A DNA stretch of 13,039 nt, from assembly GCA_022801475.1 (NCBI GenBank), contig JAAWSH010000018.1:1-13039 (forward strand), written 5' to 3'. Under the pieces are notes generated by a model. That model worked only from the letters and a program-made list of their open reading frames with translations, was not told the origin of the DNA and searched no databases. The stretch comes from Acutalibacter sp. Lineage in GTDB: Bacteria; Bacillota; Clostridia; Oscillospirales; Acutalibacteraceae. Shown piece by piece: positions 12,997 to 13,039 of this stretch. The position numbers and the translations under genes were made by a program. The number at the start of each line of letters is the position of its first letter. Position 1 is the stretch's first letter.

Positions 12997-13039
12997 TTAT
13001 TCCCCCTTAATCTTAAACGTGGCCACCAGCTCTTTCAGC
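12997..13039 (-). CDS. C-terminal end of a probable methyl-accepting chemotaxis protein
   Basis: Only the last 13 codons are present, reading LKELVATFKIKGE then TAA. An ending of this kind (Leu-x-Glu-Leu-Val-x-x-Phe-Lys) is typical of chemotaxis receptor C-termini in Clostridia. The rest lies beyond the window, so the call rests on this short tail alone. Confidence 0.4.
   Translation of the reverse strand, partial: LKELVATFKIKGE

Overview
The window looks like chromosomal DNA of a GC-rich Clostridia/Bacillota species, plausibly a gut Oscillospirales-type organism. I infer this from strong AGGAGG-like ribosome binding sites, several consensus sigma-A promoters (TTGACA-17-TATAAT type), Bacillota-typical families (XpaC, TelA, DUF3842, LemA, TPM-domain proteins) and a cytoplasmic glycoside hydrolase. 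The species cannot be fixed from the sequence alone.

Layout. On the minus strand at the left edge, a TPM-domain membrane protein (2116 to 1217) is followed by an MBOAT O-acyltransferase that runs out of the window (1151 to 1). They share a promoter at 2160-2188. Divergent from it, a PfkB-family 1-phosphofructokinase-like gene (2296-3225) has its own promoter. A consensus promoter at 3253-3281 then starts a plus-strand operon of about 6 kb: xpaC-like, three AT-rich genes of unknown function, telA-like, a divergent lemA-like gene, and a second TPM-domain protein with a Gly-rich tail. The operon ends at a strong hairpin at 9544-9583 that can work in both directions. Facing it on the minus strand are a GH2 glycosidase (11291 to 9594) and a DUF3842 protein (11801 to 11391). 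The right end holds two copies of a 162/166-bp palindromic, TA-flanked, MITE-like element, a possible third decayed copy, a small coiled-coil protein (12657 to 12460) driven by a near-perfect promoter, and the last codons of a probable chemotaxis receptor.

How the genes fit together. XpaC and TelA are classical neighbours (xpaC-yaaN in Bacillus subtilis). LemA and TPM proteins are also often neighbours. Here all four families lie in one transcription unit whose products are mostly membrane-anchored, which suggests an envelope-associated complex. The most interesting part is the block at about 4540-6400: three AT-rich genes wedged between xpaC and telA. They encode two single-anchor membrane proteins and a 94-residue protein made of exactly five 19-residue repeats, the pattern expected of a five-bladed beta structure. 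No function can be assigned to this trio, but its placement suggests an accessory part of the XpaC/TelA/LemA/TPM system or a lateral insertion into it.
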